Assembly: GCF_018736085.1 (NCBI RefSeq)
Contig: NZ_CP076134.1
Location: 2,614,501-2,678,500 of the forward strand
DNA from: Bradyrhizobium sediminis
GTDB taxonomy: Bacteria > Pseudomonadota > Alphaproteobacteria > Rhizobiales > Xanthobacteraceae
Length of the DNA stretch: 64,000 bases
Direction: 5' to 3'
Shown: one piece after another, positions 1-8,953 of the stretch
How positions within the stretch are numbered: position 1 is the stretch's first letter
Layout: the number at the start of each line of letters is the position of its first letter
The notes under the pieces: model-generated
What the model saw: only the letters and a program-made list of their open reading frames with translations
What the model was told of the DNA's origin: nothing
Databases searched by the model: none
Translations under genes and position numbers: made by a program

Positions 1-175
1 TTCTTGCGACCAGATAGGACAGCGGCATTGCCACGGCGAAGCCGGACAGCACCGCGAACGGAATGTTCTTCATCGCCTCGGTGGCGAAGGAGGGGACGGC
101 CAGCACCGCGATCACCGCGGAGCCTGCGAGCGCAGTCCCGAGCATTATCCAAACGAGGAGTGAGATCTTGAACAC
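1..175 (-). CDS. Small two-helix membrane protein, 3' end missing
   Basis: A minus-strand frame opens with GTG at 175 and stays open to the left edge, giving 58 residues that start MFKISLLVWIMLGTALAGSA. It is preceded by AGGAAAGG with a 7-base gap, a good ribosome site. Two hydrophobic segments are visible (about residues 3-26 and 38-56), the second followed by the end of the window. Small proteins of this shape are common in alphaproteobacteria and are sometimes mislabelled CTP synthetase. No enzymatic motif is present. It is divergent from the YeeE/YedE pair, so the two may share a promoter region. Function unknown. Confidence 0.6.
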   Translation of the reverse strand, partial: MFKISLLVWIMLGTALAGSAVIAVLAVPSFATEAMKNIPFAVLSGFAVAMPLSYLVAR

Positions 176-329
176 AGCCCCACCTTTCCTGCTTGTAGAA
201 AAACGTACTGCTCCAGCATATCGATCGACGCATCGATCGGCAGCCAATCACCGCTGCATTGCAACATTCTATTCGCCGCATTCGGCGAAACCGGTTGATC
301 CATATCAATAAGGCATTGCCGACCGACAA

Positions 330-351
330 TATATTATGCAATGCTAATATA
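330..351. promoter_or_regulatory. 7-8-7 AT-rich inverted repeat upstream of the YeeE/YedE pair
   Basis: TATATTA at 330-336 and TAATATA at 345-351 are exact inverted copies separated by 8 bases. The right arm contains TAATAT, a plausible -10 element, only about 20 bases before the ATG. AT-rich dyads overlapping the -10 are typical operators of ArsR-family repressors such as BigR/SqrR, which in other plant-associated proteobacteria control YeeE/YedE and persulfide genes. That link is inference; no bigR gene is in the window. Confidence 0.55.
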
Positions 352-372
352 CTGATTTGAGGGAGGTTGCTG

Positions 373-891
373 ATGTCGCCTTTTGACAAGGCCTGGTCGC
401 CTTACGCCGCGGGTATCCTGATAGGCCTGTTGCAGATCCCGGCATTCCTGATCATCGAGACCGCACTTGGGGCATCGTCTTCATATGTCACTGTGGGTGC
501 TGCGATTACCGGCCTGCTCGATCCGTCGCTGCTCAAGATCGATTATGCGGCCAAGCATATCGTGGCGAACGCCAAGAATCTCTGGCAGGTCGCGCTGGTC
601 GGCGGCATTGCCGTGGGCGCCTTCGCATCGATGAAGCTGTCGGGCGCGGTCCGCGCGCCGGTCTCGCCGATCTGGGCAAAAGCGCTCGGCTCGCCGTCGC
701 GCGGCTTGCGCTACGCGGTGGCGTTTGGTGCCGGCTTTCTGATGCTGTTCGGCGCACGGATCGCCGACGGCTGTACCAGCGGTCACGGCCTGTCGGGAAT
801 GGCGCAATTGTCGGTCGGCTCCACGGTCGCGGTCGCCGCGATGTTTGCCGGCGGCATTGCTACCGCCCTGCTGCTGCTGCGTCGCATTTAA
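373..891 (+). CDS. YeeE/YedE family sulfur-compound transporter, first half
   Basis: Integral membrane protein of 172 residues with about four hydrophobic helices. Near residue 130 is the family signature GARIADGCTSGHGLSG with its conserved cysteine. YeeE/YedE proteins move reduced sulfur species such as thiosulfate; half-size members usually work as a pair, and the partner follows 17 bases downstream. The start is ATG 373, not the upstream TTG 367, because GGGAGG at 361-366 then sits 6 bases away. An inverted repeat covers the likely promoter. The pair matches the membrane components of BigR-type operons involved in sulfide detoxification, though the hydrolase and regulator of those operons are absent here. 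Confidence 0.85.
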   Translation: MSPFDKAWSPYAAGILIGLLQIPAFLIIETALGASSSYVTVGAAITGLLDPSLLKIDYAAKHIVANAKNLWQVALVGGIAVGAFASMKLSGAVRAPVSPIWAKALGSPSRGLRYAVAFGAGFLMLFGARIADGCTSGHGLSGMAQLSVGSTVAVAAMFAGGIATALLLLRRI

Positions 892-908
892 CCTCGGGAG
901 GGATGGTC

Positions 909-1526
909 ATGTCATCCGTTGCAGTCGGAATTCTAAGCGGCGTGCTGATGGGGATAGTGTTCGGCTTCGCGCTGGAAAAATCGCGGGTGTTCGAACCCGG
1001 AATGATCGTCGGCCAGATGCAGTTGCGCAACTGGATCATGCTCAAGGTGTTTCTAAGCGCGGTCGCGACCGGGGCAGTGGTGCTGGCGTTTCTCCATGGC
1101 TTCGGCTTCGTCAAGCTGCAGCCCAAGGCCGCGCTCTATGCCGCCGACATCGTCGGCGGGCTGATCCTCGGCGCGGGTATCGCGCTGGCGGGCGCATGTC
1201 CCGGCACCACGCTGGCGCAGATCGGCGTCGGCTATCGCGACGCGATCTTTACGCTGCTCGGTGGATTGTCCGGCGCGGTGGCGTTCTCCTACGCCCAGCC
1301 CTGGCTTGCCAAGTCGCTGATCGGCAGCGGGCCGAAACTGATCTTTTCGGATCTCGCCGGCATTCCCTACTGGCAGGGCGCGCTGGCCTTGGCCGCGGTC
1401 ATCGTCGTCATCCTCGTGCTGATCGAGCGGCTGCGGCCGTGGCGCGACGATCTCGGCGCCGATGTCGACGGCGACGTTGCGGAGAAGTCATCGCAGCCGC
1501 GTGAGCGTCTGGCGCCTGCGGAATGA
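909..1526 (+). CDS. YeeE/YedE family sulfur-compound transporter, second half
   Basis: Membrane protein of about 205 residues and partner of the preceding gene. The conserved cysteine motif GACPGTTLAQIG lies near residue 95, with hydrophobic segments before and after it and a polar C-terminal tail of about 35 residues. GGGAGGG at 896-902 favours ATG 909; ATG 903 overlaps the ribosome site and is a weaker alternative. The short gap to the first half suggests one transcript. The gene ends facing the convergent rpmG terminator. Confidence 0.85.
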   Translation: MSSVAVGILSGVLMGIVFGFALEKSRVFEPGMIVGQMQLRNWIMLKVFLSAVATGAVVLAFLHGFGFVKLQPKAALYAADIVGGLILGAGIALAGACPGTTLAQIGVGYRDAIFTLLGGLSGAVAFSYAQPWLAKSLIGSGPKLIFSDLAGIPYWQGALALAAVIVVILVLIERLRPWRDDLGADVDGDVAEKSSQPRERLAPAE

Positions 1527-1542
1527 CCTGACGCTGTTCGCC

Positions 1543-1570
1543 AAACAAAAACGGGGCCGCAAGGCCCCGT
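1543..1570 (-). terminator. Rho-independent terminator of rpmG
   Basis: On the minus strand ACGGGGCC, a 4-base loop and GGCCCCGT form an 8-bp GC-rich stem (1551-1570), followed directly by TTTTGTTT. It lies about 27 bases after the rpmG stop and also sits between two convergent genes, so it may serve the plus strand weakly. Confidence 0.8.
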
Positions 1571-1596
1571 CCGGAAGTCGGTAACGTCCCGCGATG

Positions 1597-1764
1597 TTAC
1601 TTGATCTTGGATTCGCGGAATTCGACATGCTTGCGCGCGACCGGGTCGTACTTCTTCTTGACCAGCTTGTCGGTCATGGTGCGCGAATTCTTCTTGGCGA
1701 CGTAGTAGAAGCCGGTATCCGCCGAGGAAACGAGCTTGACCTTGATGGTGACCGCTTTGGCCAT
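1597..1764 (-). CDS. rpmG: 50S ribosomal protein L33
   Basis: 55 residues starting [20 protein letters not shown] and ending in ESKIK, the length and pattern of bacterial L33, a component of the large ribosomal subunit near the E site. The cysteine pairs of zinc-binding L33 are absent, so this is the zinc-independent form. The start was set at the MAKAV methionine, with an AAAGG ribosome site upstream; the longer frame from 1827 has no homology-like sequence. It is the last gene of a minus-strand block and has its own terminator. Confidence 0.95.
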   Translation of the reverse strand: MAKAVTIKVKLVSSADTGFYYVAKKNSRTMTDKLVKKKYDPVARKHVEFRESKIK

Positions 1765-1976
1765 GTCGGGAACCTTTGATGTCTGGGAATCGGACGCCGG
1801 CCCATCAGGCCCGCATTTGCCGCGCAACCTAGCTTCTGATCGTCCAAAGTCAAGGTTTTAGCGGCCAAAAACCCTCGCAAAACCAGCGATTAACCCTCAA
1901 AGAAGTGGTTTTTCGGCCGCGGCAGGCCGAGAATTTCGCTGACTCTCCCTGCCATGATGGGAGGAGGGGTGGGCGC

Positions 1977-2711
1977 TCAAGCCTCGCCCAGCACATCCTT
2001 CTGCATCTTGCCGCCGTAGAAATGGAAGAACGGCACCGGCGCATCGTGGCTGAGCGGACCGGTGGCGAGACGCTTTTCCAGTTCGTTGAGAACGTTCCTG
2101 GTCATCGGGTGCGCGTCGGCGAGGTGCTTGGAGCCGAGATCGACCCAGACCAGCTCCACCAGTTCGGCCTCGGCATGGACCACGCCTTCGACGCGGTGCG
2201 CGATGGCTGACGCGTCCGCGGTAAAGAACCGGGTATCGAAACGGCGGACGCGGCCGGGCGGGGTGATGGCCCGCGCAATCAGGAAAAGGCCGGACGGATC
2301 TGGCAACAAGCCCGCTTCGGTGAAGGGTTTCCACGCGCCTTCCAGCGCCGGCGTCTTGCCGTCGGTCTTGCGCCCGAGGCAGAGCCCGGTTTCCTCGCAG
2401 GCCTCGCGGATCGCGGCGACCGCAAGCGATTTCGCGCGCGACGGCGTGATCTTGGGGCTGCCCTTGAGCAGGTTGGTTTCCAGCGCCTTCGTTATCGGGG
2501 CCGCCACCGGGACGCGGTTGTCCGATTTGTCGACGCGGCCGCCCGGAAAGACGAACTTGCCGGGCATGAACACCACCTTGTCGTGGCGCTTGCCGACCAG
2601 CACTTTCGGAGTGGCGGCGGCGCGATCGACCAGGATCAGCGTGGCGGCGTCCTTCGGCCGGAAATAAGGGTGGTGATCAGCTTCTTTTTCTTCTTTTGCA
2701 GCCTCGCTCAT
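1977..2711 (-). CDS. NUDIX hydrolase
   Basis: 244 residues. The NUDIX box can be followed from GGRVDK through AAIREACEETGL (about residues 97-113 for the helix), where the two adjacent glutamates bind the metal that assists hydrolysis of nucleoside-diphosphate-linked substrates. The insertion between the glycines and the EE helix is longer than in classic MutT, as in CoA-pyrophosphatase-like and NUDT19-like members, so the substrate cannot be named. It sits between rpmG and DUF983 on the same strand but is not tightly coupled to either. A 44-bp palindromic repeat lies directly upstream. Confidence 0.85.
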   Translation of the reverse strand: MSEAAKEEKEADHHPYFRPKDAATLILVDRAAATPKVLVGKRHDKVVFMPGKFVFPGGRVDKSDNRVPVAAPITKALETNLLKGSPKITPSRAKSLAVAAIREACEETGLCLGRKTDGKTPALEGAWKPFTEAGLLPDPSGLFLIARAITPPGRVRRFDTRFFTADASAIAHRVEGVVHAEAELVELVWVDLGSKHLADAHPMTRNVLNELEKRLATGPLSHDAPVPFFHFYGGKMQKDVLGEA

Positions 2712-2785
2712 TTCGCTCCCGTTTCTTTTCTCGGGCCTTTTCGGTTCCGATCAAATCAGAACCGGGCTCGATTGTTTTGTCTGAC

Positions 2786-2829
2786 GCGTTTTCTTCACGC
2801 GAACCGGCTTCCACGTCGCTTGAAAACGC
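2786..2829. repeat. 44-bp palindromic repeat, family A copy 1
   Basis: GCGTTTTC and GAAAACGC form exact 8-bp ends of a 44-base unit with a central CACGCGAACCGG core. The unit at 24332-24375, read on the opposite strand, is the same length and differs at only four positions. Intergenic dispersed repeat. Confidence 0.75.
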
Positions 2830-2843
2830 AATGAAACGCCACG

Positions 2844-3275
2844 CTACTTGTCGGAATTTTGCTCGTCAAATCCATGCATGCGCAACGCCCATTGGAACCC
2901 GACCACCGCGCCTTTCACCGGTTGCAGCAACAGCAGGGAGGCGATCAGGGTGCCCGGCAGGTAGATCGACAATTGCAGTGGCACGGGAGGCGAAAAGTGG
3001 GTTTCGATCGTCAGCGCCAGCGGCACCATGACGTGACCGACGATGACGATGACGAGATAGGCCGGAAGATCGTCGGCGCGATGCGGCGTGAAATCCTGTT
3101 TGCAGACCGAGCAGTGATCGTCCACTTTCAGGAACGCGCGAAACAGCTTGCCTTCGCCGCAGCGCGGGCAGCGGCCGCGCAATCCGCGTGTCAACGCGGT
3201 CCAGACATTGCGCTTGGCGGCCGGCGCCGAATCTGCCGTCCAGATTTTCGCATGTGCAGTGACGGTATCCATCAT
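2844..3275 (-). CDS. DUF983 family membrane protein
   Basis: 143 residues. A zinc-ribbon-like arrangement RCPRCGEGKLF then CSVCKQDF (about residues 34-62) is followed by two hydrophobic helices (about 73-95 and 106-126). This is the DUF983 pattern found in alphaproteobacteria next to RNase R genes; function is unestablished. Start ATG 3275 follows an AAGGATGAG ribosome site and lies 1 base after the rnr stop, so translation is probably coupled to rnr. Confidence 0.85.
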   Translation of the reverse strand: MMDTVTAHAKIWTADSAPAAKRNVWTALTRGLRGRCPRCGEGKLFRAFLKVDDHCSVCKQDFTPHRADDLPAYLVIVIVGHVMVPLALTIETHFSPPVPLQLSIYLPGTLIASLLLLQPVKGAVVGFQWALRMHGFDEQNSDK

Positions 3276-3276
3276 C

Positions 3277-5619
3277 TCATCCTTTGAAGGGCTTGCCCTT
3301 CTTCGATTTGCCTGACTTGCCGCCTGACTTGGCCTTGCCCGGCCTGCGGTCTTTCTTGCGCGAGCTGCGGCCCGGATGCGCCTTCGCCTTGGCCCGCATC
3401 GTGTCATCAGCGCCCGGGCGTCGGTGCCCGCGCGGCGCGATCTTGCCTTCCGAAAGTAGTTCGAACCGCAGCGCGCCCGCGACCGGGGCTGCTTCTACCA
3501 GACGAACGTCGACAACGTCACCCAGCCGGTGCATGGCACCGCTGCGTGTGCCGACCAGCGCGTGGCGCGTCGCGTCATAGTTGAAATACTCGGTGCCCAG
3601 CGTCCGGATCGGGATCAGGCCGTCGGCGCCGGTATCCGAGAGTTTGACGAACAGTCCGGAGCGGGTGACGCCGGAGATGCGGCCCTGGAACGTGACCCCG
3701 ATGCGGTCGGCGAGGAAATGCGCGATCAGGCGGTCGGCGGTTTCGCGTTCCGCCTTCATGGCGCGGCGTTCGGTGACGGAAATCTGGGCAGAGACCTCGG
3801 CCAGCGTTTCCACCGTCTCGGTCTCCGGCAACGCGCCTTCGCCGAGGCCGAGACCGCGGATCAGGGCGCGATGCACGACGAGGTCGGCATAGCGGCGGAT
3901 CGGCGAGGTGAAATGCGCATAGCGCCGCAAGTTGAGGCCGAAATGGCCGTAATTCTCGGCGGCGTATTCGGCCTGGGATTGCGAGCGCAGCACTACTTCA
4001 TTCACCAGCAGTTCGGCATCGTGCCCCCTGACCTGCGCCAGCACGTAGTTGAACAGCGAGGGACGCAACGCGCCGCTCTTGGCGAACGGCAGATTCAGGG
4101 TCTTGAGGAATTCCCGGAGGTTATGAACCTTCTCGAGCGTCGGTTCATCATGCACCCGGTAGATCAGCGGCAGCGCCTTCTTTTCGAGCATCTCGGCCGC
4201 GGCGACATTGGCGAGGATCATGAATTCCTCGATCAGTTTGTGCGCGTCCAGCCGCTCCGGCACGATCACGCGGTCCACCGTGCCGTCGGGCTTCAAGAGG
4301 ATCTTGCGTTCGGGCATGTCGAGATCAAGCGGCTCGCGTTCGTCGCGTGCCTTCTTCACGGTCGCATAGGCGTCGTAGAGCGGTTTCAGGATCGGATCGA
4401 GCAGGGGGCCGGTGGTGTCGTCGGGCCGTCCGTCGATCGCCGCCTGCGCCTGCGCGTAGTTCAACTTCGCCGCCGAACGCATCAGGATGCGATGGAAACT
4501 GTGCGACCGCTTGCGGCCGTCACTGCCGATCACCATCCGCACCGCCAGTGCGCCGCGCGGCTCGCCCGGCACCAGCGAGCACAGATCGTTGGAGATGCGC
4601 TCGGGCAGCATCGGCACCACGCGGTCCGGGAAATACACCGAATTGCCGCGCGTCAGCGCATCGCGATCGAGCGCCGAGCCCGGCCGCACATAGAATGCGA
4701 CGTCGGCGATCGCGACGCTGACGATGTAGCCGCCCCTGTTGTTGGGATCGGCGTCCGGTTCGGCATGCACCGCGTCGTCATGGTCCTTGGCGTCGGGCGG
4801 GTCGATGGTGACCAGCGGCAGTTCGCGCCAGTCCTCGCGGCCGGCAAGCGTCGCCGGCTTGGCCGCCTCGGCCTCGCGCAGCGCTGATGGCGTGAAGGCT
4901 TGCGGAATTTCGTGGGAGTGAATGGCGATCAGGCTGACCGCTTTTTCGGACGCCAGCGATCCCAGCCGCTCCCTGACCTTGCCCGAGGCGAGGCCGAAAC
5001 CGCGTGAGCGGACGAGGTCGACGCTGACGAGGTCGCCGTCCTCGGCGCCGCCGGTATCGGCCTTGGCGATGTTCAATTCACGCCCGGCCTGTTTCTTGTC
5101 GACCGGAATCAGCCGTCCGCCGCCGGCGGGGTTGCTGCGGAAGATACCGAGCACGCGAGCCCTGGCGTGATCGATGACCTTGATGACGCGGGCGCGATAG
5201 ACCGCGCCTTCGGCGTCGTCCAGTTTCTCGATGCGCAGCAATGCGCGGTCGCCGACGCCGGCCGCGGTGCCCGGTTGCGGCCGTCTTGGAATATGAATGC
5301 GGAGTTTCGGCGGCTCGCCGCTTTCGACCTCGTCCCATTCGGTCGGGGTCGCGATCAGCTCACCGTCGGCATCGCGGCCGCTGATGTCGGCCATCAGGGT
5401 CGCGGGCAGGGCGGCAGGCTCGGCGATCTTCCTGCCGCGTTTTTCGATTGCGCCGGCGTCGGCCAGTTCACGCAGGATGCGTTTCAGTTCGGCGCGATCG
5501 GCGTTCTTCAGGCCGAACTCCCGCGCGATCTCGCGGGTGCCGACCTTTCCCGGATGCGCGCGGATAAAGGCGACGATGGCGTCCCGTTCGGGAAAACCTC
5601 TGTCGCGTTGCCTGGCCAT
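3277..5619 (-). CDS. rnr: Ribonuclease R
   Basis: 780 residues, a 3'-5' exoribonuclease that degrades structured RNA and takes part in rRNA and tmRNA-linked quality control. An N-terminal winged-helix segment (about 1-65) precedes cold-shock-like OB regions, the RNB catalytic domain with its conserved aspartates (IDPPDAKDHDDAV, about 271-283, and the SVAIADVAFYV stretch), an S1 domain (about 645-725), and a lysine/glycine-rich basic tail typical of RNase R. The start codon touches the topA stop (TAAATG), and the stop is 1 base from the DUF983 start, so topA-rnr-DUF983 form a coupled operon. Confidence 0.96.
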   Translation of the reverse strand: MARQRDRGFPERDAIVAFIRAHPGKVGTREIAREFGLKNADRAELKRILRELADAGAIEKRGRKIAEPAALPATLMADISGRDADGELIATPTEWDEVESGEPPKLRIHIPRRPQPGTAAGVGDRALLRIEKLDDAEGAVYRARVIKVIDHARARVLGIFRSNPAGGGRLIPVDKKQAGRELNIAKADTGGAEDGDLVSVDLVRSRGFGLASGKVRERLGSLASEKAVSLIAIHSHEIPQAFTPSALREAEAAKPATLAGREDWRELPLVTIDPPDAKDHDDAVHAEPDADPNNRGGYIVSVAIADVAFYVRPGSALDRDALTRGNSVYFPDRVVPMLPERISNDLCSLVPGEPRGALAVRMVIGSDGRKRSHSFHRILMRSAAKLNYAQAQAAIDGRPDDTTGPLLDPILKPLYDAYATVKKARDEREPLDLDMPERKILLKPDGTVDRVIVPERLDAHKLIEEFMILANVAAAEMLEKKALPLIYRVHDEPTLEKVHNLREFLKTLNLPFAKSGALRPSLFNYVLAQVRGHDAELLVNEVVLRSQSQAEYAAENYGHFGLNLRRYAHFTSPIRRYADLVVHRALIRGLGLGEGALPETETVETLAEVSAQISVTERRAMKAERETADRLIAHFLADRIGVTFQGRISGVTRSGLFVKLSDTGADGLIPIRTLGTEYFNYDATRHALVGTRSGAMHRLGDVVDVRLVEAAPVAGALRFELLSEGKIAPRGHRRPGADDTMRAKAKAHPGRSSRKKDRRPGKAKSGGKSGKSKKGKPFKG

Positions 5620-8370
5620 TTACCCGCGGGCCTTGCCGGCGCTTTTCTTCGCCGGCGTCTTGGGCGCGGGCTTCGCCGCCGATGTCTTGGCGGCCGGCGT
5701 CACCGGCGCGCGCGCCTTGCTGACGGAATCGGTCTTCGGCTTGGCCGCGGCTTTCTTCGCGACCGCCTTCTTGGCCGGCTTCGGCGCCTTGGCCTCCGCC
5801 TCGGCCTTGGCAGGCTTCTTCGCAGGCGCCTTCTTCTTGCCCCGCGCGGGCTTGCCGCCGCCCTTGGCCACGCGCTCGTCGATCAGCGCGATGGCTTCCT
5901 CCAGCGTGATGGTGTCCTGCGTCTTGTCGCTCGGGATCGTGGCATTGACGCCGCCGGCTGTGACATAGGCGCCGTAGCGCCCGCTCTTGACCGCGACGCC
6001 GCCGAGGGTGGGGTGATCGCCCAGCGGCTTGCCGGGATCGGCGCCGAAGCGGCGGCCGCTCGGTCCCTTGGCGATCTTCTCGGCGATCAGCGTCACCGCG
6101 CGGTTGAGGCCAATGTCGAATACTTCGTCGCCGGCCTCCAGGCTGGCATAGGTCTTTTCGTGCTTCACGAACGGGCCGAAACGGCCGAGCCCGGCAATGA
6201 TCGGCTCGCCGGTCTCCGGATGCTTGCCGATCTCGCGCGGCAGCGACAACAATTTCAGCGCCAGATCGAGTTCCATGTCGGAAGGTGACATGTTCTTCGG
6301 AATGCCGGCGCGCTTCGGCTTCTCGCCTTCGGCATAGTCCTTCTGCTCGCCGAGCTGGATATAGGGACCGAACCGCCCGGCCTTTACCACGACGTCACGA
6401 TCGGTCTCGGGATCCTTGCCGAGGATGCGATCGGCGCTGGCCTCGCTGTCGGCGGCGAGCGGGCGGGTATAACGGCACTCCGGATAGTTGGTGCAGCCGA
6501 CGAAGGCGCCGAATTTTCCGGCCTTGAGGTTGAGCTTGCCGGTGCCGCAGGTCGGGCATTGCCTGACATCGCCGCCATCCGCGCGCGGCGGATAGATGTG
6601 CGGCCCCAGCATGTCGTCAAGCGCGTCGAGCACCTGCGTCACCCGCAGATCCTTGATCTCGTTGACGGCGCCGATGAACCCGGTCCAGAAATCCTGCAGC
6701 ACCTGCTGCCAGGAAATCTCGTTGTTGGAGATGCGGTCGAGCTTCTCTTCGAGGTCGGCGGTGAAGTCGTATTCGACATAGCGGGCGAAGAAGTTTTCCA
6801 GGAACGCGACCACGACGCGGCCCTTGTCCTCGCCGTGCAGGCGCTTCTTCTCCAGCCTGACGTAGCCGCGGTCCTTCAGCACCTGCAGGATCGAGGCATA
6901 GGTCGAGGGACGGCCGATGCCGAGCTCTTCCATGCGCTTGACCAGCGAGGCCTCCGAGAAGCGCGGCGGCGGTTCGGTGAAGTGCTGGGTGACGGCGAGA
7001 TCCTGCCGCTTCAGCGCTTCGCCCTCGCTCATGGCGGGAAGGCGGCGGCTGTCCTCGTCGTCGCCGTCGTCGTCGCGGCCTTCCTGATAGAGCGCGAGGA
7101 AGCCGTCGAACTTTACCACCTGGCCGGTGGCGCGCAGTTCCAGCACGCGGGAGCCGGCTTTCGCCGCGATGTCGACAGTGGTGCGTTCGAGCTCGGCGGA
7201 TTCCATCTGGCTGGCGATGGTGCGGATCCAGATCAGTTCGTAGAGCTTGGCCTGATCGGTATCGAGGCGGCGGCGCATCTCGGCCGGACGTCGCGACAGA
7301 TCGGTGGGGCGGATCGCTTCATGCGCTTCCTGGGCATTCTTGGCCTTGGTCTGGTACTGGCGCGGCGCTTCCGGCACATAGGCGTTGCCGTAATCCTCGC
7401 CGATCACCTTGCGCGCCTGCGTGATCGCCGAACCGTCGATCTGCACGCCGTCGGTACGCATATAGGTAATGAGTCCGGTGGTCTCGCCGCCGATGTCGAT
7501 ACCCTCATAGAGCCGCTGCGCGATCCGCATGGTGTGGGCCGGCGCGAAGCCGAGCTTGCGGCTGGCTTCCTGCTGTAAGGTCGAGGTGGTGAAGGGGGCC
7601 TGCGGATTGCGTCGCGCGGGCTTGGCTTCGACGGTGGAGACCGCGAAGTTGGCGGCCTCGATCGCCTTCTTCAAGTCTTCGGCTTCGGCGCCGCTGCCGA
7701 TGTCGAGCCTTTGAATCTTCTTGCCGTCGGCGCCGACCAGCCGCGCCTCGAAGGCTTCGCCGCGCGGCGTCGTCAGCGTCGCCACCAGCGACCAGTATTC
7801 GCGGGGAACGAATTTCTCGATTTCGAGCTCGCGGTCGCAGACCAGCCGCAGCGCCACCGACTGCACGCGGCCGGCCGAGCGCGCGCCCGGCAATTTGCGC
7901 CACAACACAGGCGACAGCGTAAAGCCGACCAGATAGTCCAGCGCGCGGCGCGCCATATATGCGTCCACCAGCGCACCGTCGATCTGGCGCGGGTGCTTCA
8001 TCGCGTCCGTCACCGCCTGCTTGGTGATGGCGTTGAACACCACGCGCTCGATCTTGTGGTCCTTGATCGCGCGCTTTTCCTTCAAGACCTCCAGCACGTG
8101 CCAGGAGATCGCTTCGCCCTCGCGATCGGGGTCGGTGGCGAGGATCAGCCGGTCGGCTCCCTTGAGCGCCTTGGCGATATCGTTGAGCCGGCCGGCCGCC
8201 TTGGGGTCGACCTCCCAGATCATCTGGAAGTTGGCGTCCGGATCGACCGATCCGTTCTTGGCCGGGAGGTCGCGGACATGGCCGAACGAGGCCAGGACCT
8301 CGTAGGACGAGCCCAGATATTTGTTGATCGTCTTGGCTTTCGCCGGCGACTCCACAATGACGATATTCAT
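5620..8370 (-). CDS. topA: DNA topoisomerase I
   Basis: 916 residues, a type IA topoisomerase that relaxes negative supercoils. Starting at MNIVIVESPAKAKTINKYLG gives the canonical TOPRIM N-terminus; the frame continues 33 codons upstream without family similarity. The TOPRIM DPDREGEAISWH motif is near residue 80, the active-site tyrosine is in LITYMRTDGV, and a four-cysteine zinc finger begins at CPTCGTGKLNL, followed by further degenerate repeats. The C-terminus is a long lysine/alanine-rich tail (about 70 residues), common in rhizobial TopA and probably DNA-binding. First gene of topA-rnr-DUF983. Confidence 0.97.
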   Translation of the reverse strand: MNIVIVESPAKAKTINKYLGSSYEVLASFGHVRDLPAKNGSVDPDANFQMIWEVDPKAAGRLNDIAKALKGADRLILATDPDREGEAISWHVLEVLKEKRAIKDHKIERVVFNAITKQAVTDAMKHPRQIDGALVDAYMARRALDYLVGFTLSPVLWRKLPGARSAGRVQSVALRLVCDRELEIEKFVPREYWSLVATLTTPRGEAFEARLVGADGKKIQRLDIGSGAEAEDLKKAIEAANFAVSTVEAKPARRNPQAPFTTSTLQQEASRKLGFAPAHTMRIAQRLYEGIDIGGETTGLITYMRTDGVQIDGSAITQARKVIGEDYGNAYVPEAPRQYQTKAKNAQEAHEAIRPTDLSRRPAEMRRRLDTDQAKLYELIWIRTIASQMESAELERTTVDIAAKAGSRVLELRATGQVVKFDGFLALYQEGRDDDGDDEDSRRLPAMSEGEALKRQDLAVTQHFTEPPPRFSEASLVKRMEELGIGRPSTYASILQVLKDRGYVRLEKKRLHGEDKGRVVVAFLENFFARYVEYDFTADLEEKLDRISNNEISWQQVLQDFWTGFIGAVNEIKDLRVTQVLDALDDMLGPHIYPPRADGGDVRQCPTCGTGKLNLKAGKFGAFVGCTNYPECRYTRPLAADSEASADRILGKDPETDRDVVVKAGRFGPYIQLGEQKDYAEGEKPKRAGIPKNMSPSDMELDLALKLLSLPREIGKHPETGEPIIAGLGRFGPFVKHEKTYASLEAGDEVFDIGLNRAVTLIAEKIAKGPSGRRFGADPGKPLGDHPTLGGVAVKSGRYGAYVTAGGVNATIPSDKTQDTITLEEAIALIDERVAKGGGKPARGKKKAPAKKPAKAEAEAKAPKPAKKAVAKKAAAKPKTDSVSKARAPVTPAAKTSAAKPAPKTPAKKSAGKARG

Positions 8371-8773
8371 GTCATTCCAATAGCTTACGGGAAAAATAAC
8401 GGGCCGGTTCCGCGAGACTCGCGCCGGCCGTTGCGACCCGAACATGGGTGGTGAGGCCGCCCCTGTCAAATCCGCAGATGTTAAGGGGGGCTCAAAGGGA
8501 CACCTTGAGGCGTCCTTATGGTTGTAAAATACGTCTTATAGTTGCGCTCTCAAAAAGAGTATTTCAAAGAAATGATCGCAATAAGGGCAGCCGGCGCGAG
8601 CGCGCAGGCCGAAACGCGCCGGCGTCGGTTGGCTCTGGGATTTGGTTTCAGTTCGGCCATCCACACCTCTCGTCATTGTTGCGTGCGGCAATAAGCGTAC
8701 TGAACCTTCATCGCCGTTGGGCAGATGCTTCCAAAGCAGGGAGCTTTGACCCCTGATATTTGGAGAGTCTGAC
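8371..8773. other. Gene-free spacer between topA and a small membrane protein gene
   Basis: 403 bases divergent between topA (minus) and the small ORF at 8774 (plus). On the minus strand TTGACA occurs at 8464-8469, 94 bases before the topA ATG, but no good -10 element follows at 17 bases. Short frames here have no protein-like sequence. It probably holds promoters for both flanking genes; nothing else is recognisable. Confidence 0.4.
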
Positions 8774-8917
8774 ATGCCGAAAGCGTTTCGCGCGTCATCT
8801 CCGGCCACCAGGAAGCCCGACAATAGCCCGCTGGTTACGATCGCATTGTTTTGCGGGAGCGGCCTGCTGGTGTCGCTCGTCGCCATGATGGCGGGCGTAC
8901 AGGGGGCCTGGAACTAG
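8774..8917 (+). CDS. Small single-helix membrane protein, 47 residues
   Basis: ATG 8774 to TAG 8917 encodes 47 residues: a basic, proline-containing head (MPKAFRASSPATRKPDNSP) and one hydrophobic helix from LVTIALFCGSG to VAMMAGVQG. GGAGAG at 8762-8767 lies 6 bases before the ATG. A positively charged head, one helix and a good ribosome site support a real small membrane protein with its N-terminus inside. Function unknown. It converges with dprA, ending 36 bases before the dprA stop. Confidence 0.6.
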   Translation: MPKAFRASSPATRKPDNSPLVTIALFCGSGLLVSLVAMMAGVQGAWN

Positions 8918-8953
8918 CTGCGTGCACGGTGCGTGCGGAACGCGCGGTGCCCC

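Noticed and set aside
63..311. 82-residue plus-strand frame at the left edge
   Set aside because: It is antisense to the small membrane protein at 1-175, which has a good ribosome site and membrane-protein sequence.
3529..4887. 452-residue plus-strand open frame opposite rnr
   Set aside because: It is the complement of a highly conserved RNase R gene in GC-rich DNA; its translation is Arg/Gly/Val-rich with no domain and no ribosome site.
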